Source of the DNA: a virus
Length of the DNA stretch: 37,211 nt
Direction: 5' to 3' (one strand)
Virus record (IMG/VR): IMGVR_UViG_3300008339_000200
Coordinates: 1 to 37,211 of that record
Shown in pieces: positions 1-8,167 of this stretch. Each line of letters starts with the position of its first letter. Positions within the stretch are counted from its first letter, which is position 1. The notes below the pieces were generated by a model, which worked only from the letters and a program-made list of their open reading frames with translations, was not told the DNA's origin and did not search any database. The position numbers were made by a program, and so were the translations under genes.

Positions 1-1
1 A

Positions 2-541
2 GCGACATTTCCTAATACTATTATTATTGCAGGCAATGTTACTACCGGAGAAGCCTGTAAAGATCTAGCCGAATGGGGAGCTGATTTAGTTAAGGTCGGC
101 ATCGGGCCAGGCCAGGTCTGTTCAACTAAGAACAAGACTGGATTTCATATGCCTATGTTTACTGCGATAATGAGTTGTGCAGACGTATCCCCCGTACCGA
201 TTATTGCTGATGGCGGATTTCGTGAGAACGGTGATATTGCAAAAGCATTAGTTGCTGGTGCTACGTTCTGCATGATTGGTGGTATGTTTGCTGCCTGCTC
301 GGATTCCCCAGCGACAATGGTGAACGGTAAAAAAGAGTATTACGGCAGTGCTTCTGAGAGAAACAAGGGATCCGTTAGGAACATCGAGGGATTCACTACT
401 CATCTAACACCTACTAACACTATTACTAGTAAAGTACGAGAAATTCAAGAAGACTTGCAGTCCGCTATTAGTTATGCCGGCGGAAAAGATCTTTCTGGGC
501 TTGACCTTTCTAAAGTACAATATAGAATTGTTTCACCATGA
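2..541 (+). CDS. guaC: GMP reductase, C-terminal part (5' end outside window)
   Basis: NADPH-dependent reduction of GMP to IMP (purine salvage), cytoplasmic. The frame is open from base 2 with no start, so the gene is cut by the window edge and about 179 C-terminal residues remain. Visible family features: [12 protein letters not shown], the catalytic loop [15 protein letters not shown] with its cysteine at bases 119-121, the phosphate-binding [16 protein letters not shown], and a C-terminal [11 protein letters not shown] followed by [14 protein letters not shown]. That tail fits the Bacillus/Staphylococcus-type GMP reductase better than IMP dehydrogenase, which would show a different flap. 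The stop overlaps the next start (ATGA at 538-541), suggesting translational coupling. An IMPDH-like activity cannot be excluded without the N-terminus. Confidence 0.82.
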   Translation, partial: ATFPNTIIIAGNVTTGEACKDLAEWGADLVKVGIGPGQVCSTKNKTGFHMPMFTAIMSCADVSPVPIIADGGFRENGDIAKALVAGATFCMIGGMFAACSDSPATMVNGKKEYYGSASERNKGSVRNIEGFTTHLTPTNTITSKVREIQEDLQSAISYAGGKDLSGLDLSKVQYRIVSP

Positions 542-888
542 AAATATTGAGTAACGCTGAACACGCAAAGCTGCTAAAGGCTAATCGAGACGCATATCAG
601 GAGGGATATGATAAGGGTCGTTCTGATGCCCATGAATCAGATTTCATTCAAGACATTTCATTTAATGATGTCGAGTATGTATTTGATTTTCGCAACCCAG
701 GAGTTAGAGTGTTTAGTATTGAACGTTCTGATGTCGGTACTGATAAAGAAGAAACTGTTATTGGTTACCTTGACGTAGAAGGTATTGTAAGGCTATGGCA
801 TTTTCATTGCTCGCGGACCCACCACAATAAACTTGTTGAACAATGGAATCAAGCCAAGCAATCGCCTTTTGTAACTAAAAAGAAATAA
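538..888 (+). CDS. Hypothetical protein, 116 aa
   Basis: I do not recognise this protein. It is soluble, without signal peptide or membrane segment. The N-terminus is helical and charged (residues 1-35, rich in Lys, Asp, Glu and Gly), followed by a mixed beta-looking segment ending in a His/Trp-rich stretch (RLWHFHCSRTHHNK) and a lysine-rich tail. It starts inside the stop of the GMP reductase gene through an ATGA overlap and is followed three bases later by another small gene, so it looks like a co-transcribed early or middle accessory gene. It is outside the tail operon on the other strand and nothing ties it to the virion. Confidence 0.75.
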   Translation: MKILSNAEHAKLLKANRDAYQEGYDKGRSDAHESDFIQDISFNDVEYVFDFRNPGVRVFSIERSDVGTDKEETVIGYLDVEGIVRLWHFHCSRTHHNKLVEQWNQAKQSPFVTKKK

Positions 889-891
889 TTT

Positions 892-1383
892 ATGAGCAAA
901 GAAGAATATGTACAACTCGAGGCTGTCAGGGAAGCTCTCGAAAAGGTAGTCAAGGACGAGAATGCTATTGAAAAGGTTCTCGATCTTTTGAGTGATGCTA
1001 CAGTAGCAGTGGATCAAGCAAAGCAAGCTGAAGAAGCAGAAGTTGCTGGTTCCGTCGCAGAAGACGAGGGTTCAGATGAACCCAAGATTAAGAAGCAATA
1101 CGTTATCCTTGTTTCTGATAAGGATGGGGAAATTAAGCGAGATCTTGTTGGTTGGGTGCTTCAGATGCCCGAAAACGAAGATAGTCGAGACATCGTTGAA
1201 AGCATTAAGAAAGGCGCTTACAATTATAATGCTTCGAAGAAAGGCCGTAAGTACCCTGTTGGGTCTATTGGTTCGGCAATTGAAGGCTGTGGTAGTAAGT
1301 TCTTTAAGCCTTATAACATTAGTATTAAGACTAAAGAACCAGTACTCGTTATTACGACAAATAACGTTTTGCCTCGCTCATAA
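892..1383 (+). CDS. Hypothetical protein, 163 aa, acidic N-terminal half
   Basis: Unrecognised. Residues 1-65 are predicted helical and strongly acidic (VREALEKVVKDENAIEKVL, then a Glu/Ala/Asp-rich run). Residues 68-163 look like a small compact domain beginning KKQYVILVSDKDGEIKRDL and containing GWVLQMPENEDSRDI and several Gly/Lys turns. No catalytic motif is evident. It is the last gene of the plus-strand group and is followed immediately by a rho-independent terminator, which supports it as a real expressed gene. A DNA-mimic or protein-interaction role for the acidic part is only a guess. Confidence 0.75.
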   Translation: MSKEEYVQLEAVREALEKVVKDENAIEKVLDLLSDATVAVDQAKQAEEAEVAGSVAEDEGSDEPKIKKQYVILVSDKDGEIKRDLVGWVLQMPENEDSRDIVESIKKGAYNYNASKKGRKYPVGSIGSAIEGCGSKFFKPYNISIKTKEPVLVITTNNVLPRS

Positions 1384-1388
1384 AAACG

Positions 1389-1413
1389 AAAAGCCCCGAA
1401 AGGGGCTTTTTTT
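1389..1413. terminator. Bidirectional rho-independent terminator
   Basis: A perfect stem AAAAGCCCC / GGGGCTTTT with a GAAA tetraloop (1398-1401), followed by a T-run on the plus strand and preceded by A's that give a T-run on the minus strand. It sits between the stop at 1383 (+) and the stop at 1412-1414 (-), so one hairpin closes two convergent operons. Confidence 0.93.
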
Positions 1414-3610
1414 ATGGAGCTGGTACAAGTCTTGGTGTGACTACATTACTACCAGGGCCGTTAGGGAAGTTAGTTGGTAGACCATCGGCCCCTACAGAAA
1501 ATAGTACCGGTGGCGGAACTCCTATAGTCTGTATTCTACCATTTAATGGAGTTTCAGCTCCAATACCGTCCTTATCTGCATTAAGTGTGCCAATAGTATT
1601 AGCTGCGTGAGTTGAAAAGTCATTAGGGCCGATTGGTGTAGAGCTCTTAAGAGTAAGAGGTATATTTTTAAACGCGTGAGAGTGAGGCTGAGCAATAGTT
1701 AACGTACCTGCACCTAAAGTGTTAAGATTTAAAAAACTACCCGGAGCTACAGCTACAGCTATAACAGTAGGCTCAGTAGCTCCGCCACCAGGTAATACCG
1801 GTAATGAAGGTATTTCGAGTACTAAATTACCTAAAGCATCAGTGTTTAACACGGCCCATCCACTGCCCAAAGCTCCTGGTAGTCCGGTTGGATTAACTAA
1901 AGGACCGGTAGCTATTATCTGAGTATTTTCTGTAACTTGATATTCAATTGGTGCCGTAATATGATTGACAAATAACTCTCCTTCAACATAAGCTCCGCCG
2001 CCTATTATAACGTTTTTAGAAACCCCTACTGTACTATCAAACACTATTTGACCGCCTAGTAAATTTTTAAACTGTAACGCGTTTGCAGAAACGGTAATTA
2101 TATCTCCGTTAATATCGATTTGACCATCTTTGGAACCTATATTAATCATTGCGTCAGCTCTTACATCAACAATAGAGCCTTGTAATTTTATATTACCTAG
2201 AGTCTGTACTGTAGCACCGCCCGCCCCGGACTTAATATTGAGCCGGTTCATTGCAAAAATATCATAATTACCACCGGGAGTATCCGGTACATATAATTGC
2301 TGTATTGTAGGTATGCCGGTAGGTAAAGCAGCAAAATTACCCGCTAATAAATTAGGTTTTATTGAACCTATTATTTCTTTACCGGTTAAAGGTATATAAG
2401 GGAGTATAGAATAGGTAGCTGCAGTATTAAGTGTTAAACCGACAGTCGCTACTCTGTGCTTAGTAATAAACTCAAAACTGTTACCCCCAAACCCCATTTT
2501 CTTTTCTTGCTCTGACAGACTAGTAGTAATTTGAGAAAGAGTATTTTGTATAGTTGTTGCAGAAACATCTCCAGTCAACTTAGAGTATAAACTATTCCAC
2601 TGACTATTGGCCTGTATGTTAAAATTACCTACTTTTAACCAGTAGTCTCCTTGTACAATATGATCGTTATCTCTACCTATATAGATGCTATTATGGCCAT
2701 TAATTGTTTCAAATTTATCTTTTAATGTTAATAATTGAAAGTTTTTTGGATTGAATAAAGCAGTAAATTGATTGTTAAGTTCGTAGAAACCGCCGTTAAA
2801 ATGAGTGACTTTATAAGATTCTCTATCAGTAGTGTTAATAATCTCTATTGCAGCGCCCCGCTGATTGAGTACTAATTTATTACGATATGTAGAAGAGTCT
2901 ATAGTGGGTTCTTTTTGTACTCTTTGAGTTTTATTTTCAAATGTGCCTGGATAATCAGGGTATGTATCATCTCCTGCTTTAAATATACTTTTAAACTCGT
3001 CTTCTCCAAAAGTAGTTCCCATATATACAGGATAATGAGGTATACCTTCTCTAAAAAATACCCAGACATGTGCGCCTACATTCGGCACAGAAAATAACCC
3101 TTTAGCTGCATTAGAATAAGTAGACGGTTTATAATTGTTAGAATATTGATTAAAATGCTGGCTGTTTATTTTAGCCGTATTACCAAAAGCATCGCTTACT
3201 GGATAGCTTTCATATAGAGCTCCTGGCTTATTACCTTTACCTTCAGGATCTATTTGAGTTGCAGATGAAGACGAGGTAAAATTAGTATTAGGCTGCCCAT
3301 AAAATAAAGGAGCATCAGATACCGTATTTGTATCAGAGGGGGAATTATAGTAGTTTGCAGTAGACGCCCCCGCTATAGGGCTACACATTTCTGCCCACGG
3401 TAATGTATCTCTTAAGTCATCTATTACACTACTAAGATCCTCTCCGCCTGGAGTTCCGGGAAAACTAAATGAAAAGTCTTTTTTTAATTGATTCCATTTA
3501 TTGTATATAGTACTAGATATGTGCGGTATCCAAACTTTAACTCTACCTCTATATTCAGGATCGTTATTTTGTACTACTATACCGAGATAAATAGAATTAA
3601 AAGTTTGCAT
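1412..3610 (-). CDS. Central tail spike / baseplate hub, gp5-like
   Basis: Probable membrane-piercing spike at the centre of the baseplate. Residues 1-205 look like the OB-fold of T4 gp5 / VgrG proteins: YLGIVVQNNDPEYRGRVKVW near the start, LPWAEMCSPIAG at 70-81 and GLFSVPNVGAHVWVFFREG at 171-189. After about residue 235 the chain is beta-rich (RGAAIEIINTTDRES, GHNSIYIGRDNDH, then IGSKDGQIDINGD), consistent with a trimeric beta-helix needle. A PHSH motif lies in the C-terminal part. I see no T4-lysozyme-like domain between OB-fold and needle, unlike T4 gp5. It is the last gene of the tail operon; its ATG shares one base with the upstream stop, and its own stop abuts the bidirectional terminator. 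Confidence 0.8.
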   Translation of the reverse strand: MQTFNSIYLGIVVQNNDPEYRGRVKVWIPHISSTIYNKWNQLKKDFSFSFPGTPGGEDLSSVIDDLRDTLPWAEMCSPIAGASTANYYNSPSDTNTVSDAPLFYGQPNTNFTSSSSATQIDPEGKGNKPGALYESYPVSDAFGNTAKINSQHFNQYSNNYKPSTYSNAAKGLFSVPNVGAHVWVFFREGIPHYPVYMGTTFGEDEFKSIFKAGDDTYPDYPGTFENKTQRVQKEPTIDSSTYRNKLVLNQRGAAIEIINTTDRESYKVTHFNGGFYELNNQFTALFNPKNFQLLTLKDKFETINGHNSIYIGRDNDHIVQGDYWLKVGNFNIQANSQWNSLYSKLTGDVSATTIQNTLSQITTSLSEQEKKMGFGGNSFEFITKHRVATVGLTLNTAATYSILPYIPLTGKEIIGSIKPNLLAGNFAALPTGIPTIQQLYVPDTPGGNYDIFAMNRLNIKSGAGGATVQTLGNIKLQGSIVDVRADAMINIGSKDGQIDINGDIITVSANALQFKNLLGGQIVFDSTVGVSKNVIIGGGAYVEGELFVNHITAPIEYQVTENTQIIATGPLVNPTGLPGALGSGWAVLNTDALGNLVLEIPSLPVLPGGGATEPTVIAVAVAPGSFLNLNTLGAGTLTIAQPHSHAFKNIPLTLKSSTPIGPNDFSTHAANTIGTLNADKDGIGAETPLNGRIQTIGVPPPVLFSVGADGLPTNFPNGPGSNVVTPRLVPAP

Positions 3611-4827
3611 TAATTACTAGGAGATTTAAATGTATTAACTTTAGTTATTGCTGTGTTACCCTTAATATTTTTCACTTGAGTGTTTATAATTACAGCTGAA
3701 TTGTTATTAAGCCCTGTTAGCGCGTTATTAGATTGATATTTAAGCGTAGTTGCAACGTTACCCTTGCTTACGACTTTATTTAAATCTTGTACTGCAGCTT
3801 TTGCTTGTTGCGCAGAGGTAGCAATACTTGTTATTTTTTGCGTCTCTGTATTAATTGTACCAATTACACTATCTACTCCCGCTCTTACTTGGTTAACAAC
3901 ATTAACTACAGGCGCGAGCGCTTGTTGAGCTGTACTTACTACAGATTTAACTGTTGTAACTGCTGCTTTAAGTCTACTTACTACATTTGATATAGCGGGT
4001 AGCCCCGGTATAAACGCGTTAAGTAGTTTGCTTAAAGAAGGTAGTTTTGGTAGTTTTAATACGAATTTATTAAGCTGATCTATACCTTGAGAAAGAAGAC
4101 GTCCAGGGGTTTTAATTATATTGTTAATTCTATCTACCGCGGTTGTTATACCTTCTATTTTAGCACCAGCTTTCCAGTCATTAGGAGTAATTAAATTACC
4201 TACCAACAGGATTGCAAAGGGTAATTTATTTTTAAGCAAGCCATACCCCGCTTCTACTGTCTGTCTAACTTTAGCCACGCTATTAGTAAAGGCTTGAATT
4301 TGATTAATAAGAGCTATATTAGATGGACCCATACCTGATGGGGTATACGTACTAAAGTTTGTTTTTACCTTAGCGTTTAGCGAGTTCATCTGCGCTAATA
4401 CAATAGGTGGTACTTTTGAATTTAATAACGGATTTATTGGATCTGCATCCGTTGATACGTAACTTAATGAACCTACAGATTCAGAAAAATCTTGATACAC
4501 GTCCGGATTAGTCGCTGTTAATTGCTGTTTAACTCGAGGGTGAGAGTAAAACATCGCGTCATCCCACCATCCGTCAAACCATTGTGGACTTAAACCGGAC
4601 AAACCAACTGGTACTTCAAATACAGGATTTGGGGCATATATTGCTATACAGGGATCTCTAAGCTGTACAAAAAAATCGACCTTTGAACCTATAGGGTTAG
4701 ATGAAAAATCCGCACTGTAATACGCTCTGGATAAGTCTGTTTCTTTTTCATACCCGGGTACAGAGTACTCTGGTAACACTATTCTAGTATTATAGTAATC
4801 AAACGTTTTTACAACTGCCTGAGCCAT
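3610..4827 (-). CDS. Probable baseplate-associated structural protein, 405 aa
   Basis: Not recognised as a named family. Residues 1-100 are aromatic-rich and globular (KVDFFVQLRDPCIAIYAPNP, then WFDGWWDDAMFYSHPRV). Residues 200-350 are helical with repeated Val/Ala/Leu heptad-like patterns (SVVSTAQQALAPVVNVVNQV), suggesting a long coiled or bundled segment. The tail is Asn/Lys-rich. The position between hub and spike genes suggests a hub or needle-associated protein, but this is inference from order alone. A late-promoter-like CTAAGTAT lies four bases before the ATG and overlaps the stop of the upstream gene. Confidence 0.8.
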   Translation of the reverse strand: MAQAVVKTFDYYNTRIVLPEYSVPGYEKETDLSRAYYSADFSSNPIGSKVDFFVQLRDPCIAIYAPNPVFEVPVGLSGLSPQWFDGWWDDAMFYSHPRVKQQLTATNPDVYQDFSESVGSLSYVSTDADPINPLLNSKVPPIVLAQMNSLNAKVKTNFSTYTPSGMGPSNIALINQIQAFTNSVAKVRQTVEAGYGLLKNKLPFAILLVGNLITPNDWKAGAKIEGITTAVDRINNIIKTPGRLLSQGIDQLNKFVLKLPKLPSLSKLLNAFIPGLPAISNVVSRLKAAVTTVKSVVSTAQQALAPVVNVVNQVRAGVDSVIGTINTETQKITSIATSAQQAKAAVQDLNKVVSKGNVATTLKYQSNNALTGLNNNSAVIINTQVKNIKGNTAITKVNTFKSPSN

Positions 4828-4831
4828 ATAG

Positions 4832-4839
4832 ATACTTAG
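4832..4839 (-). promoter_or_regulatory. Late-promoter-like element CTAAGTAT
   Basis: Minus-strand CTAAGTAT, four bases before the ATG of the 405-aa gene. Its TAA is also the stop codon of the upstream hub gene (4836-4838). Same element as before many other genes here. Confidence 0.55.
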
Positions 4840-6338
4840 CCTACATCATCTGAAATAGGCATTCTATCATTAGTATGTAGTTTAACCGTATACAAAGTGT
4901 TAGTATATTTTTCGTCGGTAAACGTATGAACAATTTTGTTAACATACCACTGACCAAGTAATTTATTATCAAAATTATTAGCGATTGTATTTTGATTTTT
5001 ATCTATCCCTATAAAACAGTTAGCCTGTCTGTAGGTTGTACCCGGCACTGTAAAGGCTAAACTTTGATTTAAAAACAACATACTTTTTAATAATAAGTTT
5101 CTACTATCAGCGTATCGCGCAACTTTGTCTCTTTGAAACGAATACGCTTGCTTAACTATTTTTGCGTCTTTTTTAGTTTTATTTAATGTTAATGCGGCAG
5201 TAGCATTCACCCCTAAACTATCTACATAGGTTTTTTGTATATAGTTTTTAACACTTTCTACTGTATTATCTACAAAGTCTACTTTAAATGTTTTATTTTT
5301 TAAGTCGTTTGAATAACAAGGATAATTTACAAAAAAATTCGTATTAGTATTTGTAGAACTATCTTCAAATTGATAATTTGTAATTATACTATTAATATTA
5401 GAAAAATATTTTAAATCTGTGCTTTTAGGTATTTGTTGAAAAGACGGAATAATACTGTCATCAGATTGGCTGCTACCTGCTATTATAAAATTTTCTCTGT
5501 GCAAGACTCCAGTTATAGAACGCTGCTGCACAGCTAATTTAAATAAATTATTGAAAGATTGTAAAAACCAGGTCTTGGTATAACGATCTCTATATAACAA
5601 ACAAGGATCCCCTTCTTGCTGATTGCCTGTTTTTTGGCTAGTGTGTCTATAAAGTAAATATTCTAAATCATCAATAGCATTATTATTGGCTAAAGAATTA
5701 TAAAAAATTTTACTTGCTCCTGTATCCCAACTAGTGCTAAATTTAGAATCTTCTCCTAATACAAACTGTATCAAATTTTTTATAGCTAAACCTGTAGATA
5801 TTTTTTTTTCTTCATCAGTTAGTAAGGACGGTATTAAATTAGAAGGTAAAAGATTATTTGTTGACCAATCTACATTTATTTCTGAAAATATTTGATAGTC
5901 TAATTCCCAAAAATTTAATTGAAGGTATTTGTCTCTTACCGTATTACCGGTAACTATATCTTTTTTATCGTATACTGCGAATACAAATTCCATATTATAA
6001 CTATCTGGCGAAAGTTCCGCATTTGAATGGTCATCTACTATAGGCGCTATTTTAATTGCTATTATATCTCTACCATCATTACGAAACACATAATTTGCAT
6101 CTATAGGTACCGTGCCGTCTGGCCTTCTTTCAATTATATTGTCAGGATTGCGTATAACAAGGGTGCCGGTTTTATACCATAATAACCCATCATCAATTAT
6201 TTGTAAATTAACTAAATTCGCTGTGTTTATTGGAAACACCCGGCCATCGGGATTAAGTAAAGAAATATCGACTAAATACTTTTGATTGTTATAGTATAAA
6301 GTATTTGTAGGTATTGGGGTTATTGTAGATCTGATCAT
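4836..6338 (-). CDS. Putative baseplate hub protein (gp27/gpD-like role)
   Basis: A 500-aa beta-rich protein with no transmembrane segment. The N-terminal half has hub-like strands (YLVDISLLNPDGRVFPINTA, then GLLWYKTGTLVIRNPDN). The C-terminus KLLGQWYVNKIVHTFTD followed by YTVKLHTNDR resembles the last strands of tail hub proteins, which end with a phrase of the type 'G.y.v..v.H.f.....y.t.l.l'. The gene lies directly downstream of the gp53-like wedge gene, with an ATGA overlap (6335-6338), and two genes before the spike, where a hub that holds the spike would be expected. The assignment rests on architecture and context; direct similarity to T4 gp27 is too weak to read by eye. Confidence 0.6.
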   Translation of the reverse strand: MIRSTITPIPTNTLYYNNQKYLVDISLLNPDGRVFPINTANLVNLQIIDDGLLWYKTGTLVIRNPDNIIERRPDGTVPIDANYVFRNDGRDIIAIKIAPIVDDHSNAELSPDSYNMEFVFAVYDKKDIVTGNTVRDKYLQLNFWELDYQIFSEINVDWSTNNLLPSNLIPSLLTDEEKKISTGLAIKNLIQFVLGEDSKFSTSWDTGASKIFYNSLANNNAIDDLEYLLYRHTSQKTGNQQEGDPCLLYRDRYTKTWFLQSFNNLFKLAVQQRSITGVLHRENFIIAGSSQSDDSIIPSFQQIPKSTDLKYFSNINSIITNYQFEDSSTNTNTNFFVNYPCYSNDLKNKTFKVDFVDNTVESVKNYIQKTYVDSLGVNATAALTLNKTKKDAKIVKQAYSFQRDKVARYADSRNLLLKSMLFLNQSLAFTVPGTTYRQANCFIGIDKNQNTIANNFDNKLLGQWYVNKIVHTFTDEKYTNTLYTVKLHTNDRMPISDDVG

Positions 6339-6691
6339 TGCTGCTTTATACTTTGTAATACTTCAGTTACTATACGCGGGTCAAGTATTTTAAGCACAGT
6401 ACCCGCTTTAGGAAATTCTATTGGATTGTCAATCTTATTAACACTACATATTAACCACCATAATTGAGGAGTTGCGTATTGTTTATTAGAAATATCAGTC
6501 CAAGTGATGTTATCATACGGCACGGTGTAAGTTTGAAAATAACTATCAGCTAATACATCCGGAAAGTTTACTGTATTAAGCAAATTATAAAAATAAACTT
6601 TTTTATCTTTGTAAACATTGAAAAGGTTTTCAAAGTTATACATGTCTAAAGGTTTTAATTCAGGTATATTGTTTTGCTTTTGAGGGTCCAT
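6335..6691 (-). CDS. Baseplate wedge protein, gp53/LysM-like
   Basis: A small 118-aa protein whose second half (residues 60-105) reads NITWTDISNKQYATPQLWWL, then IDNPIEFPKAGTVLKILDP. This is the pattern of T4 gp53 and LysM-like tail proteins: a strand, a 'Y.tP..ww.i...N.i.nP' core, and 'G..l.ipd'. In contractile tails this protein joins baseplate wedges to the central hub. Length is shorter than T4 gp53 (about 196 aa), so it may represent only the core domain. It is translationally coupled to the downstream hub gene through ATGA. Confidence 0.72.
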   Translation of the reverse strand: MDPQKQNNIPELKPLDMYNFENLFNVYKDKKVYFYNLLNTVNFPDVLADSYFQTYTVPYDNITWTDISNKQYATPQLWWLICSVNKIDNPIEFPKAGTVLKILDPRIVTEVLQSIKQQ

Positions 6692-6700
6692 TTTAATATA

Positions 6701-8146
6701 TTAAGGGCCAAACCGTCCATTAGGAAAACCGCCACGCGGGATAAAAGCGCCTACTGTACCACCACCAGAAACCGGGCTACCAGCTCCGCCTGTAATGTCT
6801 TCTCTTATTTGTCTTTGAGTTACTCCGCTAGCATTTAACGAAGGATCTTGTTCGGCTCGTTCAGCCTTAAATACTTGTACTATAGTTTCTCCGTCTGCCC
6901 ATCCAAATAAATTTTGAGTAGTTGTTAACAAGCTTCTAATAGTGAGAGTAACTTTATACGCTTCAGGTATTAATTTAACATTTGGCCCGCTTTCCGGGGG
7001 CACTGTATTGCCCGTTGCTAAATCTATATACCTCGTGGTGCCTTCATTAGTCACCGTTAGCTTTTCTATGTTTGCAACAGGAAAGCGTTTATAGCCAGGC
7101 ACTTCAATTTCATAAATACATGGCGGATCTAATAAATTTATACCTCTACGGTTGGGTAAATTTTGATATGTAAGAACATATAAAAATTCCCAATTGTTTT
7201 GAGTTTGTTCTATACTAATTGTATTAAACAAATAGAAAGTTAAAGTAATACTATCTCCAGATTCTGGTGGAGAGTAGCCTTTTATTTTTTCTCGGCCAGC
7301 ACCAGGTTCCCCTCCTAAAGCCGCCGCTTCAACTACACTAGTTATTAAATCAATACCTCCCAGGGCAGCAGCTCCGCCACTTCCTTTTCCTATCATTTTT
7401 CTCGATTGTTCTAATAAATTTGTTATAGGAGCATTTTTACCGGGTTCAGTCCAGCTGGAATTAATACCGGTCATATTATCTATACTAATATAAGGCAGTA
7501 TATAGCTAATTTTTGTAGCTATACCGCTGTATAAATTAGAATAAGGATCTAACGCGTCTTTACCCCCTCTGCTTTTATCTATTTCTAGTTTAAGTCTACT
7601 AGGATCGCTAAACTGGCTGTACGCGTAGGCTCCTAATGCCGTTGTGCCTGCAGCGGCCGCGGCCCCGCCAAATATTTTAGCAATTGTTGCTTTGCCTGCT
7701 TTAACTTCAGCGGCGCTTCCTGTAAGTGTAGCTCGGGCTAGGCGACCGAGTGGCCCTGGTAGCCGGCTTGCTATACCAGCTGCTGTATTTGTCAGTTGCC
7801 CTAAAAAAGCTTCTCCGCCTGCAATTGCTCCAGCCCCTAAAGCTAATTGAGCTAAAGGATTTTCTACATCTAATCTACCGAGAGCTTCTTGAAAGCCTCG
7901 CGCGCTATTAATATAAGACAAAAGTTCGGCAGAATATTTTAATCTATATTCAGTTAATTTTACTCGAGGTATTAATGACCGAGTCTTAGGGTTTGAAAGA
8001 GTCCAACAAAAATCTTTATGTACATTATATGTAGCTGCAGCTTTGTTATTTTTAGGTACTAAATACCTTGCCCCGTATTCGGATTTAGATATAGCAAGAT
8101 CCGGTATTTCATTTGCATAATCTACTTCTTTAAACCAAGAGGGCAT
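6701..8146 (-). CDS. Putative tail tube cap/baseplate protein (gp48/gp54-like role)
   Basis: A 481-aa protein in three parts. The N-terminus (1-95) is globular. A Gly/Ala-rich hydrophobic segment runs from about 100 to 180 (LALGAGAIAGGEAFLGQL, then GGAAAAAGTTALGAYAYSQF). The C-terminal half, about 295-430, looks like a tube-fold domain (SGDSITLTFYLFNT, WEFLYVLTYQN, CIYEIEVPGYKRFPVANIEK, YKVTLTIRSLLTTTQNLF). Tube-fold domains in baseplate proteins cap or nucleate the tail tube, and position between tape-measure candidate and gp53-like gene agrees with that. The hydrophobic Gly/Ala insert is unusual for this role. The function is inferred. Confidence 0.55.
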   Translation of the reverse strand: MPSWFKEVDYANEIPDLAISKSEYGARYLVPKNNKAAATYNVHKDFCWTLSNPKTRSLIPRVKLTEYRLKYSAELLSYINSARGFQEALGRLDVENPLAQLALGAGAIAGGEAFLGQLTNTAAGIASRLPGPLGRLARATLTGSAAEVKAGKATIAKIFGGAAAAAGTTALGAYAYSQFSDPSRLKLEIDKSRGGKDALDPYSNLYSGIATKISYILPYISIDNMTGINSSWTEPGKNAPITNLLEQSRKMIGKGSGGAAALGGIDLITSVVEAAALGGEPGAGREKIKGYSPPESGDSITLTFYLFNTISIEQTQNNWEFLYVLTYQNLPNRRGINLLDPPCIYEIEVPGYKRFPVANIEKLTVTNEGTTRYIDLATGNTVPPESGPNVKLIPEAYKVTLTIRSLLTTTQNLFGWADGETIVQVFKAERAEQDPSLNASGVTQRQIREDITGGAGSPVSGGGTVGAFIPRGGFPNGRFGP

Positions 8147-8150
8147 AATA

Positions 8151-8158
8151 TTACTTAC
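8151..8158 (-). promoter_or_regulatory. Late-promoter-like element GTAAGTAA
   Basis: Minus-strand GTAAGTAA four bases before the ATG of the 481-aa gene, in the 21-base gap after the tape-measure candidate. Weaker match (G at position 1, A at position 8). Confidence 0.45.
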
Positions 8159-8167
8159 TACTAAATA

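Noticed and set aside
1043-1480. Second plus-strand frame overlapping the 163-aa gene
   Set aside because: It is a frame-shifted shadow, basic and low in sense, running through the terminator hairpin.
6692-6700. Late-promoter-like element before the gp53-like gene
   Set aside because: The upstream AT-rich sequence reads TTAATATATTAAAATG and lacks the TAARTA core; the gene is probably read from an upstream promoter.
7644-7850. Plus-strand frame opposite the Gly/Ala segment of the 481-aa gene
   Set aside because: Its Ala/Pro content is the complement of Gly/Ala codons on the coding strand.
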